From positions 1 through 40,564 of IMG/VR virus record IMGVR_UViG_3300042453_001972: a stretch of DNA of 40,564 bases. The stretch is one strand, 5' to 3'. This DNA comes from a virus. The notes below the pieces were generated by a model. That model was not told the origin of the DNA. It did no database searches and worked only from the letters and a program-made list of their open reading frames with translations. The position numbers were made by a program, and so were the translations under genes. Positions 21,788-29,945 of this stretch are shown here, in pieces (position 1 is the first letter of the stretch; each line of letters begins with the position of its first letter).

Positions 21788-22261
21788 TCACTCGACCACG
21801 TAGTCGAAGATCACGTCGATGTGCGTCGCCGTGGTCACGTTCGAGCCCGTCTTGCCGACCAGGATCGCCGTGCCGGCGTCGTTGGCGGTGTACGACGCGC
21901 CATCGGCGAGAACGGCGCCGCCCGTGCCGCCGTCGACGAGGACGGTCGACTGCGTCAGGCTCGCCTGCGCGAACGCGACCAGCTTGCGCGAGGTCGAGAC
22001 GGTCCCGAGGATGTCAACCGTCGTGACCGCACCGGCCGCGCCACCGACGGCGATCGCCTTCGCGGCGACCATGCGGTAGCTCTTGCCGGAGATCGCCGGC
22101 AGGAGAGTGGCGCCCGCGTTGATCTCGGCGATGGTGAACCGCTGGCGCTTGTTCAGCACCGCGCCGCCGGACACATAGCCGCCCGACGCGATGTTGAGTT
22201 CGCCGCCGACGACCCAGCGGGAGCCGCCCTGCTCGGCGTAGTTCTGCGTGTTGTAGCTCAT
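21788..22261 (-). CDS. Head fibre/decoration-type protein (157 aa)
   Basis: Starts MSYNTQNYAEQGGSRWVVGG, a start shared with proteins often described as head fibre or decoration proteins in phages. Gly/Ala/Val-rich beta segments follow, and the end 'TATHIDVIFDYVVE' is a strand. It lies shortly after the capsid gene, the common place for decoration proteins. The upstream 53-base gap holds two hairpins, one of which covers its ribosome binding site, so its level may be tuned separately. Confidence 0.6.
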   Translation of the reverse strand: MSYNTQNYAEQGGSRWVVGGELNIASGGYVSGGAVLNKRQRFTIAEINAGATLLPAISGKSYRMVAAKAIAVGGAAGAVTTVDILGTVSTSRKLVAFAQASLTQSTVLVDGGTGGAVLADGASYTANDAGTAILVGKTGSNVTTATHIDVIFDYVVE

Positions 22262-22265
22262 GAGG

Positions 22266-22307
22266 CACCTCGCTAGGTGAAAGGCGGCGAGCCGAGGCCC
22301 GCCGCCT
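22266..22307 (-). promoter_or_regulatory. Two hairpins, one covering the ribosome binding site of the head-fibre-type gene
   Basis: AGGCGGCG (22282-22289) pairs with CGCCGCCT (22300-22307) with a 10-base loop; on the minus transcript only three T follow, so it is at most a weak terminator. Closer to the ATG at 22261, CACCT and AGGTG (22275-22279 with 22266-22270) form a 5-bp stem that includes the GAGG ribosome site. Together they could attenuate or delay translation of the downstream gene. Confidence 0.4.
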
Positions 22308-22314
22308 CATCGGA

Positions 22315-22743
22315 TCAGGCCGGCGGGTTCGCCGTCGGAGCGGTGCGGGCGTGGCCGAGCACCCAGACGGCCGCGATCAGCGCCGCGCTGGCGTTGTTCG
22401 CGGGCGTGATGGTCGCGCGGACGTAGCGCTTGCCGCCGACGTAGCCGATTTTCCGGCACTCGTTGTCGTCGTCGAACTGGAAGCCGGCCTGCGCCTCGGT
22501 GCCGAGCAGGAACGTATCGGCCACGGCGGCGTTGTCGGTCAGGGTCGCGCTGTCGCCGTCCTCGATCAGAACGGTGAACGTCGCGTCGGCGTCGGCGATC
22601 GAGCCGGTCAGGATGACCAGCTCGACGCTCTCGTAGCCGCGCGTGTCGAGGATCTGCGAGACGAGGGCGGTGTTGCCCGCCTCGGAAACGGGCGAGATCG
22701 CCCGCTTCACGTCGATGTTGTTGTGGAGGTCTTTGGAGGCCAT
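22315..22743 (-). CDS. Capsid-region structural protein, probable decoration (142 aa)
   Basis: Encoded directly after the major capsid protein. The N-terminus (ASKDLHNNIDVKRAISPV) and the strands SVELVILTGSIADADATFTV and KRYVRATITPAN form a beta-rich, acidic protein of a type conserved in many siphophages at this place. I believe it decorates the capsid, but I cannot assign a named family with certainty. It has one Cys and no membrane segment. Confidence 0.65.
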   Translation of the reverse strand: MASKDLHNNIDVKRAISPVSEAGNTALVSQILDTRGYESVELVILTGSIADADATFTVLIEDGDSATLTDNAAVADTFLLGTEAQAGFQFDDDNECRKIGYVGGKRYVRATITPANNASAALIAAVWVLGHARTAPTANPPA

Positions 22744-22768
22744 TGCGATGGTCCTTTCTCGATCAGGA

Positions 22769-24034
22769 TCAGAGAGCGACGTTCTGGAGGACGATCGCCT
22801 CGGGCAGCACGACCTGACCGCCGACGCGGCGGCGGAAGATCATGCGGACCGCGCCGCTCGTGGCCTGCGTGTACGGGTCGCGCAGCATTTCCATCGCGAT
22901 CCGATCGACGATCACGTAGGCGCGACGGAAGTCGCCGAATGCCAGCGGCTTGTTCGACGCGCCGACGCTGGGCATGTCGGGAGCCTCGACATACGGCGCG
23001 CCGTTGATCGTGTTCGGGACGCCGCCGGACAGGCCCGGCGCCCACAGGTACTGGCCGGTGCCGTCCTTCAGGCGCCGGATCTCGCCGATGGTCGCGCGGT
23101 TCGCCATCCAAACGGCGCGGGCCGCGTAGTCGGTCTCCAGGTCGTAGAAGACCCGCAGGATGCCGTCGGCCGTCAGCGCCGCCGCGGCGCCGCTGTTGAC
23201 CGTCGAGATCGAGGCGTTGCTGAGGAAGCCGAACGGACGGCCGACGCCGGAACCCGACAGGAACGCGGCGCCCTCGGCCTTCGCGAACTGCTCGGTCGCC
23301 TCGGCGCGGACCTCGGCTTCCATGTTGAACGCCGTGTCTTCGAGCATCTGGTTCGTGATGTCGCAGAGCGCGAACATCTCGTGCGTCGGGATCTCGTCCA
23401 TGCCGTAGGTCAGGCCGGTCGTTTCCGACTTCGTGCCCTGCTCCTGGACCCACTGCGCGGAGAAGGTGCCCGTGCGCTTCGGCAGCTGGATGGCCTTCTG
23501 CGTGGTCTGGCGCGTGCGCGCGACCGCGCGGAACGGCGTGATCTCGACGACGCCCTTGATGATTTCGCGGACGTACTCGGTCGGCGCGAGGTAGCCGCCG
23601 AGCGTGTCGGGCGCGAGCGACAGGGTCTTCATCTCGGCCTGCACGCTGTCGAGCGACTTACGCTCGCTCTCGGACAGCGAGCCGTCGCCGCGCGCGATCG
23701 AGCGGACCACGGCGCGCATCCAGTCGTTGGCCCGGGCCTTGACCTCGTCGGCGGCCGGGGCGGACTTGCCCGAGCCCAGGCGGTTGAGCTTCGCGGCCAG
23801 ATCGGCGGCGGTCTCGCTCGCGTTCTTCGCGGCCAGCTCGGCCTGCACGAGCTTCTGGTTCAGCGTCTCGTACTTCGACAGGCTCGCCTCGATGCGGTCG
23901 AGCTTGTCGCGCACGACGACGTCGGCGCTGCCCTTGCGCTCGATCTCGGCGAGGCGCGCGTCGTTGGTCTTCTTGAAGGCTTCGAAAGCGGAGCCGACAG
24001 CGTCGACCGCGCTCTTCAGTTCGCTGGTGTCCAT
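22769..24034 (-). CDS. Major capsid protein, HK97 fold, with N-terminal delta domain (421 aa)
   Basis: Residues 1-85 are a coiled-coil delta domain (LKSAVDAVGSAFEAFKKTND onward) that acts as built-in scaffold; a Lys/Ala/Asp linker (88-135) is the likely cleavage region for the S78 protease encoded just upstream. The mature part starts near LAPDTLGGYLAPTEYV (140-155), a classic HK97-type motif, and runs through AQWVQEQGTKSET and the end RRRVGGQVVLPEAIV. The start at 24034 lies after a short gap behind the protease stop. No separate scaffold gene is needed. Confidence 0.92.
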   Translation of the reverse strand: MDTSELKSAVDAVGSAFEAFKKTNDARLAEIERKGSADVVVRDKLDRIEASLSKYETLNQKLVQAELAAKNASETAADLAAKLNRLGSGKSAPAADEVKARANDWMRAVVRSIARGDGSLSESERKSLDSVQAEMKTLSLAPDTLGGYLAPTEYVREIIKGVVEITPFRAVARTRQTTQKAIQLPKRTGTFSAQWVQEQGTKSETTGLTYGMDEIPTHEMFALCDITNQMLEDTAFNMEAEVRAEATEQFAKAEGAAFLSGSGVGRPFGFLSNASISTVNSGAAAALTADGILRVFYDLETDYAARAVWMANRATIGEIRRLKDGTGQYLWAPGLSGGVPNTINGAPYVEAPDMPSVGASNKPLAFGDFRRAYVIVDRIAMEMLRDPYTQATSGAVRMIFRRRVGGQVVLPEAIVLQNVAL

Positions 24035-24038
24035 TGGA

Positions 24039-24749
24039 TCAACCTTTCGTGGAGAGGATGGAAGCCGCGCGCTTGAGCGACGCGACCAGAGCCTCGACCT
24101 CGTCATCACGAGAGGCGTCGGCGTATTCGTCGCCTGCATCGCGCAGGTGACGACGGACCACCGCGACGAGGCTCTTGGCCTCGGCGATGGACATCTTGTG
24201 TTCGTCGCGCAGAGCGGCCTCGAGGCCGCGCGCGTCGAGAATGAGCGCGGGCGCGCTCTTGAGGTAGGCGAGCTTCGCGAGCGGGTTCATGGGGTCATCG
24301 ACCACCGAGACCTCGCGCAGATCGATGGCCTTGAGCCAGCGGCGCGGTTCTCCGGTGCGGCCCGTGCCCATCTTCGACCCGCCGGCAGGTACGCGGTATC
24401 CGATGCTCATGCCCTTGATGGCACCCTCGCGCAGCCGCGCGTAGGTCATCTTCCCTTCGTCGGTGTCGAGGCCGATGATCCGGCCCTCGACATGCAGACC
24501 GTTCTGGTCCTCGCTCATCTTCTCCCAGACGCCGACCGCGCCTTTGCTGCGGTCGTGGTTGTAATACATGGCAGGGAGCATACCCTTGCTCGACCACGAC
24601 GCGAGGCTACGCGCCATCGCGCCTGGCGTGATCATGTCGCCGCCTTCGTCGATGTTCCCGTAGACCGCGCCGTAGCCCGAGAACGAGCCCATCGGCTTAT
24701 CGGCCGCGAACTTGACTTCGAGCGCGATGCTCGCGACGCCGTTGCTCAT
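24039..24749 (-). CDS. Prohead protease, peptidase S78 (236 aa)
   Basis: Serine protease that trims the capsid delta domain inside the prohead. Likely catalytic residues are H65 (in MYYNHD), S115 (in IKGMSIGYRV) and an acidic residue at E146 (LREVSVVDDP). These fit the HK97 gp4 type in order and spacing. The C-terminal 80 residues are helical and charged and are probably removed by self-cleavage. The ATG at 24749 overlaps the portal stop in ATGA. The order portal-protease-capsid is the HK97 order. Confidence 0.9.
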   Translation of the reverse strand: MSNGVASIALEVKFAADKPMGSFSGYGAVYGNIDEGGDMITPGAMARSLASWSSKGMLPAMYYNHDRSKGAVGVWEKMSEDQNGLHVEGRIIGLDTDEGKMTYARLREGAIKGMSIGYRVPAGGSKMGTGRTGEPRRWLKAIDLREVSVVDDPMNPLAKLAYLKSAPALILDARGLEAALRDEHKMSIAEAKSLVAVVRRHLRDAGDEYADASRDDEVEALVASLKRAASILSTKG

Positions 24750-26329
24750 TCTCCGAGCTCCTCGATCCGATCGGCGATCCTGTTCGCCCACGCGCGGCCA
24801 GCGTCGCCGCCCCAGAGGTCCCATGCGATGCGCCCGTTGCTGGGGAAGCCCGGCTCGCCCGGGCGGAAGCCCTCGGCCTCCTTGTCGATCTCATGCCGAG
24901 CGAAGAACGAGACCATCCTCATGATCGTGTCGCGCGGCAGCCGGCGACCGTTGCTGATATCGCGCGCGCGAGCGATGCCTACAGCCGTGCCGCCGCGTCC
25001 GAACTCGTCGCGCCACGCCAGCGCCCGCCGCGCGTTCGCCGCCATCTCGTCGGTCGGCTTCCACGGGTTCTTCGCGCCGTTATCGTCGTCCTCGACGTCG
25101 ACCGGCGACGCCACGTCCGCATCCGAGCCCTGGCCGGCGACCTCGCCCATGTTGAGCGGGAAGAGAGGCTTGTCGAGGCCGTCCAGCGGGTTCCACCCGT
25201 CGTCCTCGCGCGCCTCGTTTCGCGTCATCCAGCCGCCGCGGATCGCGCGGTCGTAGTACTCGGCGCGATCCTTGAGGCTGCCGCGCAGCAGTTCGCTGGT
25301 GTCGATCGTGAAGCGGAGCCCCGCGCGCCATTCGTCGTCGGTGAGGAGCTGCGCGTTCAGCGCGGCGGTGAGGGCCTTGATCTCGGGCTGAAGCGTGTAG
25401 CGGACATGCGCCGCAAAGAAGGCCTCGGCGCTCGCGAAGGTCGGTGAGTTGTTGCCGGCGTGGCCGAGCATGATCGAGAACACGCCCATGAGGCGCGCGA
25501 TTTCCTCGATCTGGTGCTTGCGCGTTTCGAGGTGCTGCGCGTCGACGCCGGTCATCTGCGTCGGCGTGAACTTGAGGGCGCCCGAGGCCAGTACCGGCTT
25601 GCCGGTGTTCGCTGCCGATCCGTACATCGAAGCGATCGCCTGGCGCACGCGATCGCGCTGCTCCTCCGACGGGTTGCCGTCGAGCGTGAAAAGTCCGGTC
25701 GTGCGGACGCCGTTCTTGTGCAGAGCGGCTTGCGACCGCTCGCTGGCCTGGGCGAGACCGAGCGCTTGGCGCCCGAGCAGGACCGGATCGAGGCCGCGCG
25801 CGCTGTCCCACGACGGTGAGCGCAGATGGAAGACCTCGCCGCGCGAGAGCGTCAGGGTGCGGCTGTTCTCCAGGCTGATCGTGTATTCGAGTTCAAGGTC
25901 TTGCCGAACCACGATCTGCACGTTGTCGGGCTTGATCGGGATCAGCTCGCGGATCTGGCCGTTGACCACGTTCCGCCAGGACACCGCGCAGCCCGTCGAC
26001 GCCTTGTGCATCATGGTCGTGCGCGTCCACTCGCTCGCGTCCTGCCATGCGTTCGTCTTGCGCGCGAACAGGTCGTAGAGCGGGTGATCGGTCGCCGGCT
26101 TCATGCCGCCATCGACCGGGCGCATCAGCACGATCGGCAGCTGCGCGATGCCGTCGGCGATGACCATGACCGCGCGATAGAAGGCCGGAACCTGCAGCGC
26201 CGTCGAGATCGTGACGGGCTCGCCGGTCCAGGACTGGCTGTAGCCGAATGCGGCGTCGAGCCAGCCCTCGGTGAACTCGACCGCCTTCTTCTCGTCGCGG
26301 CCGAGCAGCCGCTCTATCCAGCTCAGCAC
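24746..26329 (-). CDS. Portal protein, HK97 type, with C-terminal extension (527 aa)
   Basis: Dodecameric DNA gate of the head. The core (about 1-405) shows portal family segments: STALQVPAFYRAVMVIADGI, MLGHAGNNSPTFASAEAFF and RAIRGGWMTRNEAREDDGW. After an acidic linker (about 418-435) comes an extra module (WKPTDEMAANARRALAWRDE ... GGTAVGIARARDI ... GRIAWDLWGGDAGRAW), known to me from the ends of other phage head proteins. The gene begins with GTG at 26329 and overlaps the terminase stop by seven bases; no ATG fits better. The ribosome site is weak, so translation is probably coupled. Confidence 0.88.
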   Translation of the reverse strand: MLSWIERLLGRDEKKAVEFTEGWLDAAFGYSQSWTGEPVTISTALQVPAFYRAVMVIADGIAQLPIVLMRPVDGGMKPATDHPLYDLFARKTNAWQDASEWTRTTMMHKASTGCAVSWRNVVNGQIRELIPIKPDNVQIVVRQDLELEYTISLENSRTLTLSRGEVFHLRSPSWDSARGLDPVLLGRQALGLAQASERSQAALHKNGVRTTGLFTLDGNPSEEQRDRVRQAIASMYGSAANTGKPVLASGALKFTPTQMTGVDAQHLETRKHQIEEIARLMGVFSIMLGHAGNNSPTFASAEAFFAAHVRYTLQPEIKALTAALNAQLLTDDEWRAGLRFTIDTSELLRGSLKDRAEYYDRAIRGGWMTRNEAREDDGWNPLDGLDKPLFPLNMGEVAGQGSDADVASPVDVEDDDNGAKNPWKPTDEMAANARRALAWRDEFGRGGTAVGIARARDISNGRRLPRDTIMRMVSFFARHEIDKEAEGFRPGEPGFPSNGRIAWDLWGGDAGRAWANRIADRIEELGE

Positions 26330-27972
26330 GGCATCGCCCACGCCGCCGCCGGTCCGGCGACGGTCGGGTTCAGCGTCATGAGGTGCGCGGCGTTGAATGC
26401 AGCCATCAGCGGATCGATCTTTCCGTAGCCCGAGGCGGCGCGCTCGATCATCATCGCGCTCGAGGTGGCGCGGACCTTGGCGTTTCCGGCGCACCACGCC
26501 ATGAGGCGCGAGCCGGAGTGTTTCAGCGAGCCGTCGACCAGCTTGCGCTCGACGGTCTTGGCCGCGTTCATCAATCGGATACCCTGAGGCACGCCGACGA
26601 GCAGCTTCGTCTCTTCCGAGACGCCGATCTCGGCCAGCGCGTCCACCGCGCCGCCGATGCCGGCGGGATCTGCGCCGACCATCGCGAGGCAGCCGGCATC
26701 CAGCACAAGCCCGACATGCGACTTGATCCACTCCAGATCGCCCGGCAGGCCGTCGACGACCGTCAGGTCGCCGTCGCGAGCGAAGTCCTGGTAGAGCGCG
26801 GCGTTTGCCTTTCGCCGGTCCAGCCCCTCGGGGCTGATCAGCGCATGAGCCCAGAGCAGCCATCGGCGCGTATCGCGCTCGCGCGCAATGACCGCGAAGC
26901 CGAACAGGTCGTCGAGGCCGCCGCCGTCGAGGCCGATCGTGGCGACCTCAGCGCGGTCGAGCAGCTCGTCGAGCGATCGAGGGCCGCCGTTGCCGCGCGA
27001 CCAGAATTGCGCGCCAGCCCAGCCGTCGGACCGTAAGGCCACGCCGATCTGGACGTTGAGGTGCTGCGATGCCCAGCGGCGAAGCTCGGCCTCGCCCGCC
27101 TCCTTCGCGGCCTCGAAGTCAGGGACGAGGCGATCGACGGTGATGCTACGGCCGTTGTTGGGCGTGACGAGATGCCAGTTGCCGGGATCCTGCCAGTCAA
27201 CGCCCTCGGGAAACTCGTACAGGACCGGCAGGAGTGGCGCGGCCAGTTGACCGTCGCGGACCTTGCGGGCCTTCGACAGTTCCGCCGCGAACACACCGGC
27301 AGGCGGGCGCTCGGACTGCGTGGTGATCTGGATCAAAAAGGCTTCGGGCTGCGAGATCAGACCGCCGCGCAGCTGACCGATCACGCGGTCAGCGTCGGCG
27401 GCCTCGGCGATGACGTGCGTTTCGTCGAGCAGGATGCCTGCAGGCTTCGTGCCGGTGACGACCTTCGGGTCGAAGGACTTGACCTTCAAGAACGCTTTCG
27501 TCTGCCGGTAGGCGATGCGCTTGAGGTGCGACTGGACGTGGAACTTGGCGGCCAGGACTGGCTCGGCCTCGATCATGCCGACAACCTGATTGAAGGCGAG
27601 GTCGGCAATCTCCTGCGTCGGCGCGATCAGCAAGAACTCGGCGCGCGGGCGCTGGTTGACCAAGAGCGCGGTCAACATGATCGCTGCGCCGGCGGTGGTC
27701 TTGCTGTTCTTCTTCGGCACGAGGACGAATGCCTCGCGGATTTTACGCTCTCCGCCGATCGCCGAGCCGAACAGCGCCCGCACGATGTCGCGTTGCCAGT
27801 CGCCGGCGGCCTCGCGCATCCGCGGGCGGCCGGGAACGTCGGGAAGGCGCAGCGCGTCGAAGATCATCGCCGCGCGGTCGGCGGCGTCCTTGTCGAGCGG
27901 CAGGTCCGGGACCAGGGACCGCCCCGACCGGAGCCGATCAGCCCAGTCGCGGCAGGCGGTGTCCCAGCCCAT
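26323..27972 (-). CDS. terL: Terminase large subunit (549 aa)
   Basis: ATPase motor and nuclease that packages DNA. The Walker A-like motif VPKKNSKTT is at 85-93 and Walker B GILLDETHV at 179-187 (D183, E184), with the coupling motif ITTQS at 216-220. The nuclease domain starts near TIGLDGGGLDD (346-355), where D349 and D354/D355 are candidate metal ligands. Length and motif order are those of the HK97-type (Terminase_1) family, consistent with a cos-type phage. It shares one base with the small subunit stop. Confidence 0.92.
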   Translation of the reverse strand: MGWDTACRDWADRLRSGRSLVPDLPLDKDAADRAAMIFDALRLPDVPGRPRMREAAGDWQRDIVRALFGSAIGGERKIREAFVLVPKKNSKTTAGAAIMLTALLVNQRPRAEFLLIAPTQEIADLAFNQVVGMIEAEPVLAAKFHVQSHLKRIAYRQTKAFLKVKSFDPKVVTGTKPAGILLDETHVIAEAADADRVIGQLRGGLISQPEAFLIQITTQSERPPAGVFAAELSKARKVRDGQLAAPLLPVLYEFPEGVDWQDPGNWHLVTPNNGRSITVDRLVPDFEAAKEAGEAELRRWASQHLNVQIGVALRSDGWAGAQFWSRGNGGPRSLDELLDRAEVATIGLDGGGLDDLFGFAVIARERDTRRWLLWAHALISPEGLDRRKANAALYQDFARDGDLTVVDGLPGDLEWIKSHVGLVLDAGCLAMVGADPAGIGGAVDALAEIGVSEETKLLVGVPQGIRLMNAAKTVERKLVDGSLKHSGSRLMAWCAGNAKVRATSSAMMIERAASGYGKIDPLMAAFNAAHLMTLNPTVAGPAAAWAMPC

Positions 27973-28262
27973 CAGTTCGCCAGCAGGCGCTCCCAGTCGG
28001 TTCCGCGCTCGGCGGTCGCGGCCAGCTCTTCGGCCTGCTGCTTCTTGCCGGGCGCTTCGGCGCGGGCGTGGACGTATGGGGCTGCCGCCTGGGCCATGCG
28101 ATCGCGGCGCGCGGCGTCGGCGGACGGGTCGCGCATGACGGAGAGCATGTATTCCAGCGGCGACAGGCCAACGAGCATGGCTTCGGTCAAGATCAACTTG
28201 GCCGGGGCCGCCTGCGACTGCTTCGGTCGGCCGGCGCCGGGACGGGGACCGCCTTTCGGCAT
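27972..28262 (-). CDS. Terminase small subunit (96 aa)
   Basis: A short protein just before TerL. The start MPKGGPRPGAGRPKQ is the basic Gly/Pro/Arg opening common in phage small terminase subunits, followed by a helical part (SPLEYMLSVMRDPSADAARRDRMAQAAAPYVHAR) typical of this group. It probably binds the packaging site, which may lie in the 170-base gap on its upstream side. Confidence 0.8.
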   Translation of the reverse strand: MPKGGPRPGAGRPKQSQAAPAKLILTEAMLVGLSPLEYMLSVMRDPSADAARRDRMAQAAAPYVHARAEAPGKKQQAEELAATAERGTDWERLLAN

Positions 28263-28433
28263 GTCAGGTCTCCAGTGGTTTCGGATGGCTGCCTAGATAT
28301 GCGGCAACTGCATCGCTGCGAGGGGCGGATGCTCATTCAGTGGGCGGGGAAAAGTCTCCGCGTGCCACCCCGTGCATTGCCGCCCCCTAAACCGCCCAAC
28401 ATTTGCCCCCCCTACCCCCTGTCGGGCAAGGAA
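28263..28433. other. Non-coding gap between small terminase and HNH gene, candidate cos/packaging site
   Basis: 171 bases with no gene. It holds C runs at 28383-28387, 28395-28397, 28406-28412 and 28415-28419, so the minus strand has four G runs with loops of 7, 8 and 2 bases, enough for a possible G-quadruplex. Packaging sites usually lie beside the small terminase gene, and an HNH gene next door is typical of cos phages. No cohesive-end position can be read from sequence alone. Confidence 0.4.
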
Positions 28434-28739
28434 CTATGCCTTGGACGCATGCCTCCGCGCCCTCGCCTCGGCGGTCTTGCGACCGTGGCAGGGCCAGCAG
28501 AGCGCCTGCCCGTTGGCCGGATCGGTCCGGCTTCCGCCGTCGCGGATCTCAACGACGTGGTCGGCCACGAGCCGCTTGTCCAGCGCAGCGCAGGACGCGC
28601 ACATCCCGCCGCTGCGACGGATGACCTCGCGGCTCCAGGCGCGGTGTTCGGGGCTGTCGTAGTAGCTGTCGCGGGCATCGACCGTGGTGGCGATCGCCCG
28701 CTTAGCAGTGGTGCGGAGAGGCTGGCCGATGGTCCTCAT
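28434..28739 (-). CDS. HNH endonuclease beside the terminase (101 aa)
   Basis: Zinc-supported HNH nuclease. CASC (48-51) and CWPC in the middle of the C-terminal half form the two Cys pairs, and LVADHVVEI (57-65) carries the catalytic HNH His, followed by the Asn in DPANGQALC and His in CHGRK. HNH proteins in this position assist terminase cleavage at cos in HK97-like phages. The length is normal for the family. It is the first gene after the candidate promoter at 28767-28795. Confidence 0.85.
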   Translation of the reverse strand: MRTIGQPLRTTAKRAIATTVDARDSYYDSPEHRAWSREVIRRSGGMCASCAALDKRLVADHVVEIRDGGSRTDPANGQALCWPCHGRKTAEARARRHASKA

Positions 28740-28766
28740 CGACGCGCCTCGAGCATCCTAGCTCCC

Positions 28767-28795
28767 CGCATACCCCTACCGTCCCCGCCTGTCAA
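28767..28795 (-). promoter_or_regulatory. Candidate sigma-70 promoter for the HNH/packaging/structural operon
   Basis: On the minus strand TTGACA (28795-28790) is a perfect -35 box, followed by exactly 17 bases and TATGCG (28772-28767), a weak -10. The -35 overlaps the stop codon of the upstream gene. Transcription would begin about 20 bases before the HNH start codon and run through the packaging and head genes. Confidence 0.4.
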
Positions 28796-29361
28796 GTTCG
28801 CCATTCGTTCGCCAGGATATCGAGGGCCTCGGCCAGCATCCGACTGGACCCGCCCCGCCGTTGCCGCAGCAGCTCGTCGCGCGCGGTCAGCCCCATGCCC
28901 AAGCCGCAGATGTCGACGGTCACCGAGTACAGCGCCCCAGGCGCCCCGAGCAGCCTCGCCGCCTCTGCCAAGGCCCTGCCAGCGGCAACCCTACGTTCGA
29001 TCGCCCCGATTGGATCACCGGCCGCCGTGCGCGGCTCCAGCCGAACCGCAGATGCGCCAGCCCGGCCGCCGATCTCGAACAGCGCGCGGAAGCGCTCACC
29101 GGCGGCGCGCTGGTCTGCGGTCAGGGTGCCGACGCGCTCCAACACGGCCAGCGTATCGACGACCCGCCACGGTCTTGAAGGCCTGCCCGCGCTGTCGACG
29201 AACGCCCTGCCACCGCCCCGCTCGGTCCGTTCCGGCTCTGCGGCCTCGATCCCATGCTCCGCATGCCTAGCCCGTTCCGGCGTCGGCTGGACAGCCGCCT
29301 CGCCAGAATCGACGCTAGGCCGGTTTTTCCGGCCGCCTGCGCGTTGTTTCGTTCTGGACAT
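28792..29361 (-). CDS. DUF6456-like protein (189 aa)
   Basis: The N-terminal 60 residues are charged and probably disordered. The rest has two helical blocks: 'VVDTLAVLERVGTLTADQRAAGERFRALFE' (about 67-96) and 'ERRVAAGRALAEAARLL', then YSVTVDICGLGMGLTARDEL. This order resembles DUF6456-type proteins of alphaproteobacteria and their phages, which may bind DNA (the last part being helix-turn-helix-like). It ends just before the candidate late promoter and could regulate it. Family call from memory of the pattern; function unknown. The upstream open frame is shadow. Confidence 0.5.
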   Translation of the reverse strand: MSRTKQRAGGRKNRPSVDSGEAAVQPTPERARHAEHGIEAAEPERTERGGGRAFVDSAGRPSRPWRVVDTLAVLERVGTLTADQRAAGERFRALFEIGGRAGASAVRLEPRTAAGDPIGAIERRVAAGRALAEAARLLGAPGALYSVTVDICGLGMGLTARDELLRQRRGGSSRMLAEALDILANEWRT

Positions 29362-29363
29362 GC

Positions 29364-29945
29364 TCAGGTAGCCCCGCCCGTCGTTTCGTCGTCCGGCGGC
29401 CCCGCGGCCGGGCTGCGGAGGGATGCGCGGATGTCGTCGAGGATCTTGTCGACGCGCTGGCGCTGGTCGGGCGGCAGATCGGAGTAGCGCGGCGGCGGGC
29501 TGTCGTCCTGGACCGGGAGCGCCATCACGCGGCGCAGCTGGTGCCGCAGGCGCTTGGTCTCGGCGGTCTCGGCCTCCAGATGCTCGCACAGTTCCGCGAA
29601 CGACGGAAACCACCGGAACTTGCGCGCAGCAACCCCGAGGCTGGATTTTGTGAACGCGCTGGCCGGGTATTCGAGCATCGTGGCGTAGGCCCGCGCCTTC
29701 CCGGTCGCATCGGCCTCGTCGGTTCTGGTTGCGGTCAGCGTGCCCAGTGCGGTCAGCCAGCGCAACGCCAGCGCCTCGGGCGCGGGCTTCAGCGCCTCAT
29801 CGACCGCCGCCAGCGCGCTCTGCGCTTCGGCCTTCAACCTCGAAGAAGCTGCCATCGGCGCCCCGGGCTGCTCGGTCTCGATCCTCGCGAGCAAGCCTTT
29901 CAGCGAGGACGATAAAGCCGTTGCGATTGCGAGATCCTGCGCCAT
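29364..29945 (-). CDS. Putative replication accessory protein (193 aa)
   Basis: Helical protein encoded after the DUF1376 replication gene. The centre (MLEYPASAFTKSSLGV, then RKFRWFPSFAELCEHLEAE) resembles the 'FFPTPAEL' helix of helicase-loader-type proteins, so a helicase loader or inhibitor role is possible. The tail is Pro/Asp-rich. It overlaps the upstream gene by 149 bases if the first ATG is used; an internal ATG at 29855 would shorten the overlap to 59 bases. The C-terminus runs into the next gene with two bases between. Confidence 0.5.
   Translation of the reverse strand: MAQDLAIATALSSSLKGLLARIETEQPGAPMAASSRLKAEAQSALAAVDEALKPAPEALALRWLTALGTLTATRTDEADATGKARAYATMLEYPASAFTKSSLGVAARKFRWFPSFAELCEHLEAETAETKRLRHQLRRVMALPVQDDSPPPRYSDLPPDQRQRVDKILDDIRASLRSPAAGPPDDETTGGAT

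Noticed and set aside
22282-22307. Strong intrinsic terminator after the capsid block
   Set aside because: The stem is good but only three T follow on the minus transcript, and structural genes continue downstream.
26330-26863. Longer N-terminus of the portal protein
   Set aside because: It overlaps the conserved terminase nuclease domain and is Arg/Gly-rich; GTG at 26329 gives the normal portal start.
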